A DNA stretch of 64,000 bases. Origin: Citrobacter sp. On2M. Lineage in GTDB: Bacteria; Pseudomonadota; Gammaproteobacteria; Enterobacterales; Enterobacteriaceae. Position numbers and translations under genes: made by a program. The stretch spans positions 1,116,001 to 1,180,000 of the forward strand of contig NZ_WPCV01000002.1 of assembly GCF_018035235.1 (NCBI RefSeq). Direction: 5' to 3'. A model generated the notes under the pieces. That model ran no database searches. It saw nothing but the letters and a program-made list of their open reading frames with translations, and was not told where the DNA came from. Positions 12,546 through 21,959 of the stretch are shown here, one piece after another (within the stretch, counting starts at the first letter, position 1; each line of letters opens with the position of its first letter).

Positions 12546-13985
12546 ATGAATCGTAATTCCCTTTTTATTACTACGGCATTGTTGCCGCTTTTTATTTTTA
12601 TGTCAGGCTGCGCGCCCAAGCATGATGATCGCCAGTCTCTTGCACAGCAGACCCCAGCAACGAATGCCGATACTACATTGCCTGCTGCGTTAAAAAATGG
12701 CTGGCCGGACAGTCAATGGTGGAAGGCATATCACGATCCCCAGCTTAATGCGTTGATTGACAGCACGTTGCGAAATTCTCCAGATATGCAGGTAGCGGAA
12801 CAACGTATTCAACTGGCGGAGGCACAGGCTAAGGCCGTAGAGGCGCAGGATGGCCCGGAAATTGATTTCTCTGCGGACGTAGAACGTCAGAGAATGTCCG
12901 CGGAAGGGTTGATGGGGCCGTTTGCGCTTACCGATCCGGCTGCCGGGACGACAGGGCCGTGGTACACCAACGGCACCTTTGGATTAACTGCAGGCTGGAA
13001 TCTGGATCTGTGGGGGAAAAACAGGGCCGAAGTGACGGCGCGTATTGGGGTCGTTAAGGCGCGTGAAGCCGAGCGCGAACAAACCCGACAACTGTTGGCG
13101 AGCGGCGTCTCTCGTCTGTACTGGGAATGGCAAACGCAGGCAGCCCTGAAAACCGTTTTGACGCAAATCGAAACCGAGCAGAAGAATATCATTGCCGTCG
13201 ATCGTCAGCTGTACCAAAACGGTATTACGTCTTCGGTGGAAGGCGTTGAAACCGATATTGATTCCAGCAAGACGGAACAACAGCTGAACGATGTCAGCGG
13301 TAAAATGAAGGTAATTGAAGCGCGGCTGAGCGCGCTAACCAACGCGCAGTCTACTGCCCTGAAGCTCCATTCAACTACGCTGCCCGCCGTTGAAAGTCAG
13401 CTCCCGCCCCGGTTAGGTTATTCGTTGCTGGCTCGCCGAGCGGATTTACAGGCGGCGCACTGGTACATTGAATCATCCCTGAGCAGCATTGATGCCGCGA
13501 AAGCAGCGTTTTATCCCGATGTGAATCTGATGGCATTTTTACAACAGGATGCGTTGCATCTGAGTGATCTTTTCCGTCATTCCGCGCAGCAACTGGGCGT
13601 AACGGCCGGGCTGACGCTGCCTATCTTTGACAGCGGCAGGCTGAACGCGAATCTCGACATAACGAAAGCGCAAAGTAACCTGACGGTGGCGAATTACAAC
13701 AAAGCCGTGGTGGATGCGGTGAATGACGTGGCGCGTGCAGTATCGCAAGTGGCAACCCTGGCGCAGAAGAATCAGCATCAGCAGCAGATTGAGCATGATG
13801 CGCAGCGCGTAGTGGGGCTGGCGCAGGCGCGCTTTAATGCCGGAATTATTGCCGGTTCCCGGGTCAGTCAGGCAAAGATCCCAGCACTACGCGAACATTG
13901 TAATGCTCTGATTTTACAGGGACAGTGGCTGGATGCTTCCATCCAGTTGACCAGCGCGTTGGGGGGCGGTTACCACGCGTCGTAA
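12546..13985 (+). CDS. mdtQ: MdtQ, outer-membrane efflux lipoprotein of the NodT/TolC type
   Basis: A 479-residue outer-membrane factor. The N-terminal signal peptide ends in a lipobox (FMSGC, cysteine at residue 22), followed by a two-fold repeated OEP domain with the typical WWKAYHDPQLNALID near residue 59 and a PIFDSGRLNANL segment near residue 359. Length agrees with E. coli MdtQ (YohG). It would be the outer-membrane channel for a tripartite efflux system, but no inner-membrane pump or adaptor gene lies beside it. The gene is intact here. Confidence 0.87.
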   Translation: MNRNSLFITTALLPLFIFMSGCAPKHDDRQSLAQQTPATNADTTLPAALKNGWPDSQWWKAYHDPQLNALIDSTLRNSPDMQVAEQRIQLAEAQAKAVEAQDGPEIDFSADVERQRMSAEGLMGPFALTDPAAGTTGPWYTNGTFGLTAGWNLDLWGKNRAEVTARIGVVKAREAEREQTRQLLASGVSRLYWEWQTQAALKTVLTQIETEQKNIIAVDRQLYQNGITSSVEGVETDIDSSKTEQQLNDVSGKMKVIEARLSALTNAQSTALKLHSTTLPAVESQLPPRLGYSLLARRADLQAAHWYIESSLSSIDAAKAAFYPDVNLMAFLQQDALHLSDLFRHSAQQLGVTAGLTLPIFDSGRLNANLDITKAQSNLTVANYNKAVVDAVNDVARAVSQVATLAQKNQHQQQIEHDAQRVVGLAQARFNAGIIAGSRVSQAKIPALREHCNALILQGQWLDASIQLTSALGGGYHAS

Positions 13986-13993
13986 CGCACCGG

Positions 13994-14017
13994 CCCGGTA
14001 GATATCACCCTACCGGG
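13994..14017. terminator. Hairpin between mdtQ and yohD
   Basis: CCCGGTA and TACCGGG form a 7-bp stem around ten bases, 8 bases after the mdtQ stop and overlapping the yohD stop codon. The T-run on the plus strand is weak, so termination is plausible but not certain. Confidence 0.5.
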
Positions 14018-14582
14018 CTGTACTTTTGCTGCTGCGTTTTTTTAACCACCACCGAGCGCCCACTACCAGCGCAATTACCAGAACCAGCCATATCCAATGC
14101 TTAATGTGTTGGTCGAGATTGTGTAGCCACGGCGCGATGACTTCTCCTCCCACATAGCCCAGCGTGGTAAATATCAGCGCCCACGCCAGCGCTCCCAGAA
14201 TATTCAACGGCAGGAAAATTTTAGGCGGCAGATGGCTTGCGCCAATCAGCAATGGGCCGATCACGCGAAAACCGTACATAAAACGGGTACCAATCACGAA
14301 CAAATAGGGACGGCGCTGGATCATTTTCTGTGCCCGGCGGATTTTGTCGCGATGTTTTGAGAAACGACGCAAAATTTTGCCACCGTAACGACGCCCCAGC
14401 AGATACAGCAATTGATCGCCAATCATCCCGCCCAGGGCCACCGAGATAACCACCAAAGGAAATTTAAGTAACCCCTGATGTGCCGCTACGCCGCCCAGCA
14501 GGGTAATGGTTTCGCCTTCGGCCAAACTGCCAATGACCAACGCGGCGTAACCGTAATGTGCAATAAGATTGTTTATATCCAT
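14010..14582 (-). CDS. yohD: YohD, DedA-family inner-membrane protein
   Basis: A 190-residue DedA-family protein with GSLAEGETITLLGG near residue 18 (conserved acidic residue needed in the family) and the basic GTRFMYGFRVIGP motif near residue 98, followed by C-terminal hydrophobic spans. DedA proteins are thought to act as lipid-carrier flippases or scramblases and affect envelope stress tolerance. The start MDINNLIA at 14582 matches E. coli YohD; a longer reading upstream is less likely. It is convergent with mdtQ. Confidence 0.9.
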   Translation of the reverse strand: MDINNLIAHYGYAALVIGSLAEGETITLLGGVAAHQGLLKFPLVVISVALGGMIGDQLLYLLGRRYGGKILRRFSKHRDKIRRAQKMIQRRPYLFVIGTRFMYGFRVIGPLLIGASHLPPKIFLPLNILGALAWALIFTTLGYVGGEVIAPWLHNLDQHIKHWIWLVLVIALVVGARWWLKKRSSKSTAR

Positions 14583-14746
14583 ACGTCTGGATGACCTCCT
14601 GACATCAAGCATACACCCTGTGAATCATCGTTGGGTTTAAAAGCGTGGAATTAGCAGTTCGTCATTTTTGTTGTTGTACAAAAATTAATCCAAAGCTGAA
14701 TTATACTTGAACTGTTGAGGTCCGGAGCTGGCAAGAAGGGGGCGGT

Positions 14747-15334
14747 ATGAACCATGTCTGGGGGCTGTTTTCCCATCCCGATCGTGAAATGCATGTGATC
14801 AACAGCGAAAACGAAAGCGTTTCGCATCACTATACCCATCATGTACTGCTGATGGCGGCAATCCCGGTTATTTGCGCGTTTATTGGTACCACACAAATTG
14901 GCTGGAGTTTCGGCGATGGCAATGTCCTGAAATTATCCCTGTTGACCGGATTTGCAATGGCAATTCTGTTTTACGGGGTGATGCTGGCAGGCGTCGCCGT
15001 TATGGGCCGGGTAATCTGGTGGATGGCGCGTAATTATTCGCAACGTCCGTCGCTGGCACATTGTATGGTCTTTGCTGGATATGTCGCGACGCCGCTATTT
15101 TTAAGCGGACTGGTCGCACTTTATCCGCTGGTCTGGCTGTGCGCATTGGTCGGAACTATCGCGCTGTTTTACACCGGTTATCTACTTTATCTCGGCATTC
15201 CGACATTCCTGAATATCACCCGCGAGGAAGGGTTAAGCTTTTCCAGCTCGACGCTGGCGATTGGTGTACTGGTACTGGAGGTTCTGCTGGCTATTACGGT
15301 GATCCTGTGGGGTTATGGCTATCGGTTATTCTGA
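14747..15334 (+). CDS. yohC: YohC, Yip1-domain inner-membrane protein
   Basis: A 195-residue membrane protein of the Yip1 family resembling E. coli YohC at full length. A cytoplasmic N-terminal segment (MNHVWGLFSHPDREMHVI) precedes about five membrane spans from residue 38 onward. The family has no settled function in bacteria. It is transcribed divergently from yohD with a 164-base gap. The 180 bases between it and pbpG show no further gene. Confidence 0.9.
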   Translation: MNHVWGLFSHPDREMHVINSENESVSHHYTHHVLLMAAIPVICAFIGTTQIGWSFGDGNVLKLSLLTGFAMAILFYGVMLAGVAVMGRVIWWMARNYSQRPSLAHCMVFAGYVATPLFLSGLVALYPLVWLCALVGTIALFYTGYLLYLGIPTFLNITREEGLSFSSSTLAIGVLVLEVLLAITVILWGYGYRLF

Positions 15335-15514
15335 CGGATAAACCTGTCTGCGCTGCGTTGTTGCCGTAAAAGTCAGCAACGCAGCATTTCGAGACGATTC
15401 TCCTGTGGCGGCAAACCTGCCGGATCGCTATGATGCCTGAGCTAGCTTGAGATAATACTTAATCTCTGGCGGTGTGCGTTGTGACGTGCGTAAACCATTA
15501 TCAGAAATCTCATC

Positions 15515-16462
15515 ATGCTGAAATTCCGAGTTTCATTATTAAGCCTTGCCCTGGTGCTGGCTGTTCCTTTTGCACCCCAAGCCGTGGCGAAAACGGCAAC
15601 TACCGCAGCGGCTTCTCAACCAGAGATAGCGTCCGGTAGCGCGATGATTGTTGATCTGAATACCAACAAAGTTATCTATTCGAACCACCCGGACCTGGTG
15701 CGTCCGATTGCGTCGATTACCAAATTAATGACGGCGATGGTGGTGCTTGACGCGCGACTGCCGCTGAATGAAAAGTTGAAAGTGGATATCAGCCAGACGC
15801 CGGAGATGAAAGGCATTTACTCTCGCGTACGACTGAACAGTGAAATCAGCCGCAAAGACATGCTGCTGCTGGCGCTGATGTCATCAGAAAACCGCGCGGC
15901 GGCGAGCCTGGCGCATCATTACCCGGGCGGGTATAACGCGTTTATCAAGGCCATGAATGCCAAAGCGAAAGCGCTGGGCATGACCCAGACACGCTTTGTG
16001 GAACCCACCGGGTTATCGATCCATAACGTCTCGACCGCCCGTGATTTAACCAAACTGCTGATTGCCAGCAAACAGTATCCGCTGATTGGCCAGCTAAGTA
16101 CGACGCGTGAAGATATGGCGACATTTGCCAACCCGGCGTATACGCTGCCGTTTCGTAACACCAACCATCTGGTATACCGCGATAACTGGAATATTCAGTT
16201 AACCAAAACCGGGTTTACCAATGCGGCGGGCCACTGTCTGGTGATGCGCACGGTGATTAACAACAAACCGGTTGCACTGGTGGTGATGGATGCCTTTGGC
16301 AAATATACCCACTTTGCCGATGCCAGCCGTTTACGTACCTGGATCGAAACGGGCAAGGTAATGCCGGTTCCGGCGGCGGCGCTGAGCTATAAAAAGCAAA
16401 AAGCGGCGCAGATGGCGTCGGCAGGTACTGCGACGGGTGAGCAAACCGCGCAAAACGATTAA
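15515..16462 (+). CDS. pbpG: D-alanyl-D-alanine endopeptidase (PBP7)
   Basis: A 315-residue periplasmic class C penicillin-binding protein with a cleavable signal peptide (residues 1-25, ending AVA). The three active-site motifs are visible: SITK near residue 67 (nucleophile serine), SSEN near residue 124, and KTG near residue 231. It cleaves D-Ala-meso-DAP cross-links in peptidoglycan. Length and sequence match E. coli PbpG. It is followed by a REP-like element and hairpin before the convergent dld. Confidence 0.95.
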   Translation: MLKFRVSLLSLALVLAVPFAPQAVAKTATTAAASQPEIASGSAMIVDLNTNKVIYSNHPDLVRPIASITKLMTAMVVLDARLPLNEKLKVDISQTPEMKGIYSRVRLNSEISRKDMLLLALMSSENRAAASLAHHYPGGYNAFIKAMNAKAKALGMTQTRFVEPTGLSIHNVSTARDLTKLLIASKQYPLIGQLSTTREDMATFANPAYTLPFRNTNHLVYRDNWNIQLTKTGFTNAAGHCLVMRTVINNKPVALVVMDAFGKYTHFADASRLRTWIETGKVMPVPAAALSYKKQKAAQMASAGTATGEQTAQND

Positions 16463-16494
16463 ATAAGACGCTATCTGGCCTACATGGCACTCAT

Positions 16495-16555
16495 GTTGCT
16501 GTAGGTCAGGCAAGCAAAGCGCCTCCGGCAACATGTCCGGGGGCGCTTATCTTTT
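16495..16555. repeat. REP-like element with hairpin between pbpG and dld
   Basis: TGTAGGTCAGGCAAGC followed by AAGCGCCTCCGGCAAC resembles a REP unit. The arms AAGCGCCTCCGG (16517-16528) and CCGGGGGCGCTT (16537-16548) form a 12-base, nearly perfect stem followed by a T-rich run, so it may also terminate pbpG transcription. It lies between convergent genes. Confidence 0.6.
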
Positions 16556-16561
16556 CCCGGT

Positions 16562-18271
16562 TTACGACTCTTTCCAGTATTTCAGCTTACTCGTTTTACC
16601 GATACCCGGATTCATACTATTGGTCGGGTCATTCTCACGGTAAAAACGGGTCAGGGTTTCCGGTGCCTGATACAGATGCCCGACGTTATGCTCTGCCGGG
16701 TACTGCGCCCCGCGCTCGCGCAGGAGTTCCAGCATCTGCTCTTTCAGCGCATGCGCATCCACGCCTTTTTTCACGATGTAATCCTGATGGAAGACGTAAC
16801 ACATAAAGTGACCGTAATAGAGTTTGTGCACCAGCTGGCTGTCGATCTCTGGCGGCAGATGCTCGTACCATTCGGTGTCGTTACGGCGTAGCGCGATATC
16901 CAGCGCCAGAATATCTTCCACTTCATCTGCATGCACGGCCTGATAACGTATCGCCGCGCCAGCCGCCGCAAAACGATGCAAAAATGCCTTGCTGCCTTCT
17001 TCCGGCGTACAGGCAAAGAAGTCGCCTTCAGCGGTTTTGAAATACTCGCTGAGCCAGTTTTGTGCTTCAGCCACGCCGCCACCGGCCATTTTTAACAGCA
17101 GGTGATGTTCGTATTTATCGCGCCAGCTTTTCATGCGCGCCGGTAAGTGGCTGGGGAACAAATGGCCAAACTTCTGCATGGCGCGATCGGTAAAGTGCGG
17201 ACGGAAAATTTTCACTTTTTCCAGCATCGCATCGGTGCGGCCTTTCAGGGTGAAGAAGAACGGCATTTTGTCGGTGCCGAGCTTGTCGATCATCAGAAAC
17301 GTATCTTTGCCGTATTGCTCTGCGATATCGTAAATGTCGCGGTGCATGTATTCACCGGCGACCGGCAGATGCTCAAATTTTGCCAGAATATGACGGCGAA
17401 TTTCCGTTAGCACCTCAGGCTGATTGGTGCCGATGTAAAAGACCTGCTGATTTTTTTCGGCCTCGAAGGTGTCCAGACGCACGGCGAAAACCGCGAGCTT
17501 ACCTGCACAACCGGATGATTCAAACAAGCGATCCGGGTCGGCGTTATAGCGGGCTGGCGTGTCCGCCTCAATATCTCTGACGCGGGTGACGTAGTCGTGA
17601 TCGTGCGCGTGTCGCCCGTCGTGGCGGACATCATCATCTTTAATCCGTTCGTCATCAAGTTTGCTCAGGATCTGCTCCGGGGTCTGGCCCAGCTCGATAC
17701 CCAGATGGTTGACCAACTGCAATTTGCCCTGTTCGTCAATACGTGCAAACAGCGACATCTCGGTGTATGCCGGGCCGCGTTGTACCAGCGAGCCGCCGGA
17801 GTTGTTGCAAATGCCGCCAATTACCGAAGCGCCAATACAGGAGGATCCGATCACTGAATGCGGCTCACGGCCAAACGGTTTGAGCGCCTTTTCCAGCGAA
17901 TACAGCGTTGTACCGGGATAAGCCAGCACCTGTTCGCCTTTGCCGATGACGTGCAGTTTATCCAGACGCAGGGTGCTGATAATGACAATCTCGCGGTCGT
18001 AATCATTACCGCTCGGCGTAGATCCTTCGGTCAGGCCGGTATTGGCGGCCTGCATGAGGACAATTTTATCTGCGGCGACGCAAGCGTTGAGGACGCGCCA
18101 CAGTTCTAAAAGCGAGCCCGGGAATACAACGGCGAGCGCTTCGCCCTGACCGGAGCGGAATCCCTTGCGATAGCGGGCAGTTTTAGCAGGTTCAGTAAGC
18201 AGGTGAGAATGACCCACCAGACGGGTCAGTTCATTAAGGAAAGCTTTATTATCGGTTGTAATGGAAGACAT
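16562..18271 (-). CDS. dld: Quinone-dependent D-lactate dehydrogenase
   Basis: A 569-residue peripheral inner-membrane flavoprotein that oxidises D-lactate to pyruvate and passes electrons to quinone. The FAD-binding PCMH-type domain spans about residues 30-220, with the conserved QAANTGLTEGSTPSGND near residue 77 and SSCIGASVIGGICNNSGG near residue 144. A C-terminal Lact-deh-memb domain follows. Upstream in-frame starts would add up to 24 residues, but the ATG at 18271 follows AAGGAG and matches E. coli Dld. It is convergent with pbpG and divergent from bglX. Confidence 0.95.
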   Translation of the reverse strand: MSSITTDNKAFLNELTRLVGHSHLLTEPAKTARYRKGFRSGQGEALAVVFPGSLLELWRVLNACVAADKIVLMQAANTGLTEGSTPSGNDYDREIVIISTLRLDKLHVIGKGEQVLAYPGTTLYSLEKALKPFGREPHSVIGSSCIGASVIGGICNNSGGSLVQRGPAYTEMSLFARIDEQGKLQLVNHLGIELGQTPEQILSKLDDERIKDDDVRHDGRHAHDHDYVTRVRDIEADTPARYNADPDRLFESSGCAGKLAVFAVRLDTFEAEKNQQVFYIGTNQPEVLTEIRRHILAKFEHLPVAGEYMHRDIYDIAEQYGKDTFLMIDKLGTDKMPFFFTLKGRTDAMLEKVKIFRPHFTDRAMQKFGHLFPSHLPARMKSWRDKYEHHLLLKMAGGGVAEAQNWLSEYFKTAEGDFFACTPEEGSKAFLHRFAAAGAAIRYQAVHADEVEDILALDIALRRNDTEWYEHLPPEIDSQLVHKLYYGHFMCYVFHQDYIVKKGVDAHALKEQMLELLRERGAQYPAEHNVGHLYQAPETLTRFYRENDPTNSMNPGIGKTSKLKYWKES

Positions 18272-18503
18272 TCTCCACTCCTTGTGGTGGGACTCAATAT
18301 CAGGAACAAGCATAGCGCTTTGTATGACAATACGCTTTCTCATTCATATTGTCTCTGGTTCGTCTTCTAATGATTTGCGCTGGTTTTGAAAATTAGGAGA
18401 ATAACCTTAGCTTTCTTTATCACTCCCGTTTAGTCTTACGGCAAACTGCGGTTTTTGTTATATTTTCGCTGCTCCGTCGGGAAAAAATAAAGAGAGAATC
18501 AAC

Positions 18504-20801
18504 ATGAAATGGCTATGTTCTGTAGGTGTCGCGGTGAGTCTGGCGTTGCAGCCCGCGTTGGCGGACACTCTGTTTGGTAACCATCCACTGACGCCAGAAG
18601 CGCGGGATGCCTTCGTTACCGATTTACTTAAACAGATGACCGTGGATGAGAAAATTGGGCAACTTCGTTTGATAAGCGTCGGGCCTGATAACCCGAAAGA
18701 AGCCATCCGCGAGATGATCAAAGACGGGCAGGTTGGGGCAATTTTTAACACCGTCACGCGCCAGGATATCCGCAAAATGCAGGATCAGGTGATGGAACTT
18801 AGCCGCCTGAAAATTCCTCTCTTTTTTGCCTACGACGTATTACACGGCCAGCGTACCGTGTTCCCGATAAGCCTCGGTCTGGCATCCTCCTTTAATCTCG
18901 ATGCGGTCAGAACCGTGGGGCGGGTTTCCGCCTATGAAGCTGCCGATGATGGTCTGAATATGACCTGGGCGCCGATGGTCGATGTCTCACGCGATCCTCG
19001 CTGGGGGCGCGCCTCGGAAGGGTTTGGTGAAGATACCTATTTGACCGCCACGATGGGCAAAACCATGGTGGAAGCGATGCAGGGGAAAAGCCCGGCAGAC
19101 AGGTATTCGGTAATGACCAGCGTCAAGCACTTCGCCGCATATGGCGCGGTTGAAGGTGGGAAGGAATACAACACCGTCGATATGAGCCCGCAGCGTCTGT
19201 TCAATGATTATATGCCACCGTACAAAGCCGGGCTGGACGCCGGTAGCGGTGCGGTAATGGTGGGTCTTAATTCGCTGAACGGTACACCGGCGACGTCGGA
19301 TGCCTGGCTGTTAAAAGACGTGCTGCGCGATGAGTGGGGCTTTAAGGGCATCACCGTTTCCGATCACGGTGCGATTAAGGAACTGATTAAGCACGGTGCC
19401 GCTGCCGATCCTGAGGACGCGGTGCGCGTGGCGATCAAGTCCGGTATCAACATGAGTATGAGCGATGAGTATTACAGCAAATACCTGCCGGGGTTGATTA
19501 AGTCAGGCAAAGTGACGATGGCGGAGCTGGACGACGCCGCGCGTCATGTGCTGAACGTAAAATATGATATGGGGCTGTTTAACGATCCGTACAGCCATCT
19601 GGGGGCTAAAGAGTCTGACCCACAGGACACCAACGCGGAAAGCCGTTTGCATCGCAAAGAGGCGCGTGAAGTGGCGCGTGAAAGCCTGGTGCTGCTGAAA
19701 AACCGTTTGGAAACCTTGCCGCTGAAAAAATCCGCCACCGTAGCAGTCGTCGGTCCGCTGGCCGATAGCAAGCGTGATGTTATGGGCAGTTGGTCCGCTG
19801 CCGGTGTTGCCGAACAGTCAGTAACAGTGCTGACGGGAATTAAAAATGCCCTCGGCGAGCAGGGGAAAGTGGTGTACGCCAAAGGGGCGAATATCACCAA
19901 CGACAAAGGCATTGTCGATTTCCTCAACCTGTATGAAGAGGCAGTGAAGGTTGATCCTCGCTCGCCGCAGGCGATGATCGATGAAGCCGTGAACGCCGCG
20001 AAGCAGTCTGACGTGGTGGTTGCGGTGGTCGGCGAAGCGCAGGGCATGGCGCATGAAGCCTCCAGCCGCACCGATATCACTATTCCACAGAGTCAGCGTG
20101 ACCTGATTGCCGCCCTCAAAGCAACGGGTAAACCGCTGGTTCTGGTGCTGATGAACGGACGTCCGTTGGCGTTGGTTAAAGAAGATCAACAGGCCGATGC
20201 GATCCTCGAAACCTGGTTTGCCGGGACTGAAGGCGGTAACGCCATCGCCGATGTGCTGTTTGGCGATTACAACCCGTCAGGTAAGCTGCCGATGTCTTTC
20301 CCGCGCTCTGTCGGACAGATCCCGGTCTATTACAGCCATCTTAATACTGGACGCCCGTATAATGCGGAAAAGCCGAACAAGTACACATCGCGCTACTTTG
20401 ATGAAGCGAATGGTCCGTTGTATCCCTTTGGCTATGGCCTGAGCTACACCACGTTCACGGTTTCTGATGTGAAGCTTTCTTCTCCAACGATGAAACGTGA
20501 CGGGACCGTGACGGCCAGCGTGCAGGTGACCAACACCGGGAAGCGCGAAGGTGCGACGGTGATTCAGATGTATTTACAGGACGTGACCGCTTCCATGAGT
20601 CGTCCGGTAAAACAGCTGAAAGGTTTTGAGAAAGTGAATCTTAAGCCGGGCGAAACCCAGACAGTCAGCTTCCCGATCGACATTGAAGCGCTGAAGTTCT
20701 GGAATCAGCGTATGCAATACGATGCAGAACCGGGCAAGTTTAACGTCTTTATCGGCGTGGATTCCGCCAGAGTGAAGCAGGGCGAGTTTGAACTGCTGTA
20801 A
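18504..20801 (+). CDS. bglX: Periplasmic beta-glucosidase BglX (GH3)
   Basis: A 765-residue GH3 beta-glucosidase, exactly the length of E. coli BglX. A signal peptide (residues 1-20, ending ALA) directs it to the periplasm. The catalytic nucleophile is the aspartate in ITVSDHGAIKE near residue 287, and substrate-binding SVKHFAAYG lies near residue 207. The GH3 C-terminal domain and a terminal fibronectin-III-like domain (about residues 660-755) follow. It hydrolyses beta-linked glucosides. A REP unit and terminator follow. Confidence 0.96.
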   Translation: MKWLCSVGVAVSLALQPALADTLFGNHPLTPEARDAFVTDLLKQMTVDEKIGQLRLISVGPDNPKEAIREMIKDGQVGAIFNTVTRQDIRKMQDQVMELSRLKIPLFFAYDVLHGQRTVFPISLGLASSFNLDAVRTVGRVSAYEAADDGLNMTWAPMVDVSRDPRWGRASEGFGEDTYLTATMGKTMVEAMQGKSPADRYSVMTSVKHFAAYGAVEGGKEYNTVDMSPQRLFNDYMPPYKAGLDAGSGAVMVGLNSLNGTPATSDAWLLKDVLRDEWGFKGITVSDHGAIKELIKHGAAADPEDAVRVAIKSGINMSMSDEYYSKYLPGLIKSGKVTMAELDDAARHVLNVKYDMGLFNDPYSHLGAKESDPQDTNAESRLHRKEAREVARESLVLLKNRLETLPLKKSATVAVVGPLADSKRDVMGSWSAAGVAEQSVTVLTGIKNALGEQGKVVYAKGANITNDKGIVDFLNLYEEAVKVDPRSPQAMIDEAVNAAKQSDVVVAVVGEAQGMAHEASSRTDITIPQSQRDLIAALKATGKPLVLVLMNGRPLALVKEDQQADAILETWFAGTEGGNAIADVLFGDYNPSGKLPMSFPRSVGQIPVYYSHLNTGRPYNAEKPNKYTSRYFDEANGPLYPFGYGLSYTTFTVSDVKLSSPTMKRDGTVTASVQVTNTGKREGATVIQMYLQDVTASMSRPVKQLKGFEKVNLKPGETQTVSFPIDIEALKFWNQRMQYDAEPGKFNVFIGVDSARVKQGEFELL

Positions 20802-20817
20802 TTAATAACGCCACGCA

Positions 20818-20850
20818 TCATGCCTGATGGATACACTTATCGGGCCTGCA
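20818..20850. repeat. REP-like unit after bglX
   Basis: GCCTGATGGATACACTTATCGGGC has the Z-type REP pattern (GCCTGATG ... CTTATC-GGCCT). It lies 20 bases after the bglX stop. Confidence 0.55.
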
Positions 20851-20860
20851 AAATCAGATC

Positions 20861-20897
20861 ATCCGGCAAATTCACTTTGGGTTTGCCGGATTTTTTT
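20861..20897 (+). terminator. Terminator after bglX
   Basis: ATCCGGCAAA and TTTGCCGGAT form a 10-bp stem followed directly by seven T. It separates bglX from osmF. Confidence 0.88.
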
Positions 20898-20971
20898 ATT
20901 TTATGATCGCCTTACCGAGAATATCTCTCAGCGTTATTACCCAATTGCCAGGTTAATGCCTGATTTTTCGA

Positions 20972-20978
20972 CTATGCT
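20972..20978 (+). promoter_or_regulatory. Possible sigma-S -10 element for osmF-yehYXW
   Basis: CTATGCT, with the C preceding the -10 hexamer that sigma-S favours, lies about 50 bases before the osmF start. The E. coli operon is sigma-S dependent and induced by osmotic stress. No good -35 element is visible at standard spacing. Confidence 0.4.
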
Positions 20979-21026
20979 TTTTCCTCAAGTCTCTGAAAGG
21001 AGCCGTAAAAGAATGAGGAGAGCTGC

Positions 21027-21944
21027 ATGATAATCTCAAAAGTTTGGGTGGGTTCGCTGGCGTTGTTAGCGGTGGTGAGCATGCCCTTACAGGCCGCGTC
21101 ACCCGTCACGGTCGGTTCAAAAATAGATACCGAAGGCGCGCTGCTCGGCAATATTATTTTGCAGGTGCTCGAAAGCCATGGCGTGAAAACCGTCAATAAA
21201 GTGCAGCTGGGGACTACTCCGGTGGTGCGTGGGGCAATTACCTCTGGTGAGCTGGATATTTATCCGGAATACACCGGCAATGGGGCATTCTTTTTTAAAG
21301 ATGAAAATGATCCGGCGTGGAAAAATGCCAGCGCTGGTTATGAAAAAGTGAAAAAGCTGGACGCTGAGAAAAATAAACTGGTCTGGCTAACGCCTGCCCC
21401 CGCCAACAACACGTGGACCATTGCGGTACGTCAGGATGTCGCGCAAAAGAACAAACTTGAGTCCCTTGCTGATTTAGGCCGCTACCTGAAAGAGGGAGGG
21501 ACGTTCAAACTTGCCGCCTCTGCGGAATTCATCGAGCGGGCTGACGCGCTGCCTGCGTTTGAAAAAGCCTATGATTTTAAACTGAATCAGAATCAGCTGC
21601 TGTCGCTGGCGGGAGGGGATACCGCGGTGACGATTAAAGCAGCGGCGCAGCAGACCTCAGGGGTCAATGCGGCGATGGCCTATGGCACCGATGGTCCGGT
21701 TGCGGCGTTGGGTTTGCAAACATTGAGCGATCCAAAAGGCGTCCAGCCCATTTATGCGCCAGCGCCCGTCGTGCGTGAATCGGTGCTGAAGGACTACCCG
21801 CAAATGGGAGAATGGCTGCAACCGGTATTTGCCAGCCTGGATGAAAAAACGTTGCAACAGCTGAATGCCAGCATTGCCGTGGAGGGACTGGATGCGAAAA
21901 AAGTCGCATCAGATTACCTGAAGCAAAAAGGATGGGTTAAGTAA
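21027..21944 (+). CDS. osmF: OsmF (YehZ), periplasmic substrate-binding protein of an osmoprotectant-type ABC transporter
   Basis: A 305-residue binding protein with a signal peptide (residues 1-23, ending LQAA). The OpuAC-type domain begins VTVGSKIDTEGALLGNIILQ and includes DIYPEYTGNGAFFF near residue 76, typical of glycine-betaine/choline binding proteins. In E. coli the YehZYXW system binds glycine betaine with low affinity, and its true substrate is debated. GAGGAG precedes the ATG. It is the first gene of the operon, 15 bases before yehY. Confidence 0.93.
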   Translation: MIISKVWVGSLALLAVVSMPLQAASPVTVGSKIDTEGALLGNIILQVLESHGVKTVNKVQLGTTPVVRGAITSGELDIYPEYTGNGAFFFKDENDPAWKNASAGYEKVKKLDAEKNKLVWLTPAPANNTWTIAVRQDVAQKNKLESLADLGRYLKEGGTFKLAASAEFIERADALPAFEKAYDFKLNQNQLLSLAGGDTAVTIKAAAQQTSGVNAAMAYGTDGPVAALGLQTLSDPKGVQPIYAPAPVVRESVLKDYPQMGEWLQPVFASLDEKTLQQLNASIAVEGLDAKKVASDYLKQKGWVK

Positions 21945-21959
21945 CGGCGTCTGCAGCGG

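Noticed and set aside
13994-14017. mdtQ terminator as an attachment site or inverted repeat of a mobile element
   Set aside because: No second copy, integrase or transposase nearby; it is a simple hairpin at convergent ends.
18458-18775. 105-residue minus-strand reading over the start of bglX
   Set aside because: It is the shadow of the highly conserved bglX frame, with no Shine-Dalgarno and no recognisable domain.
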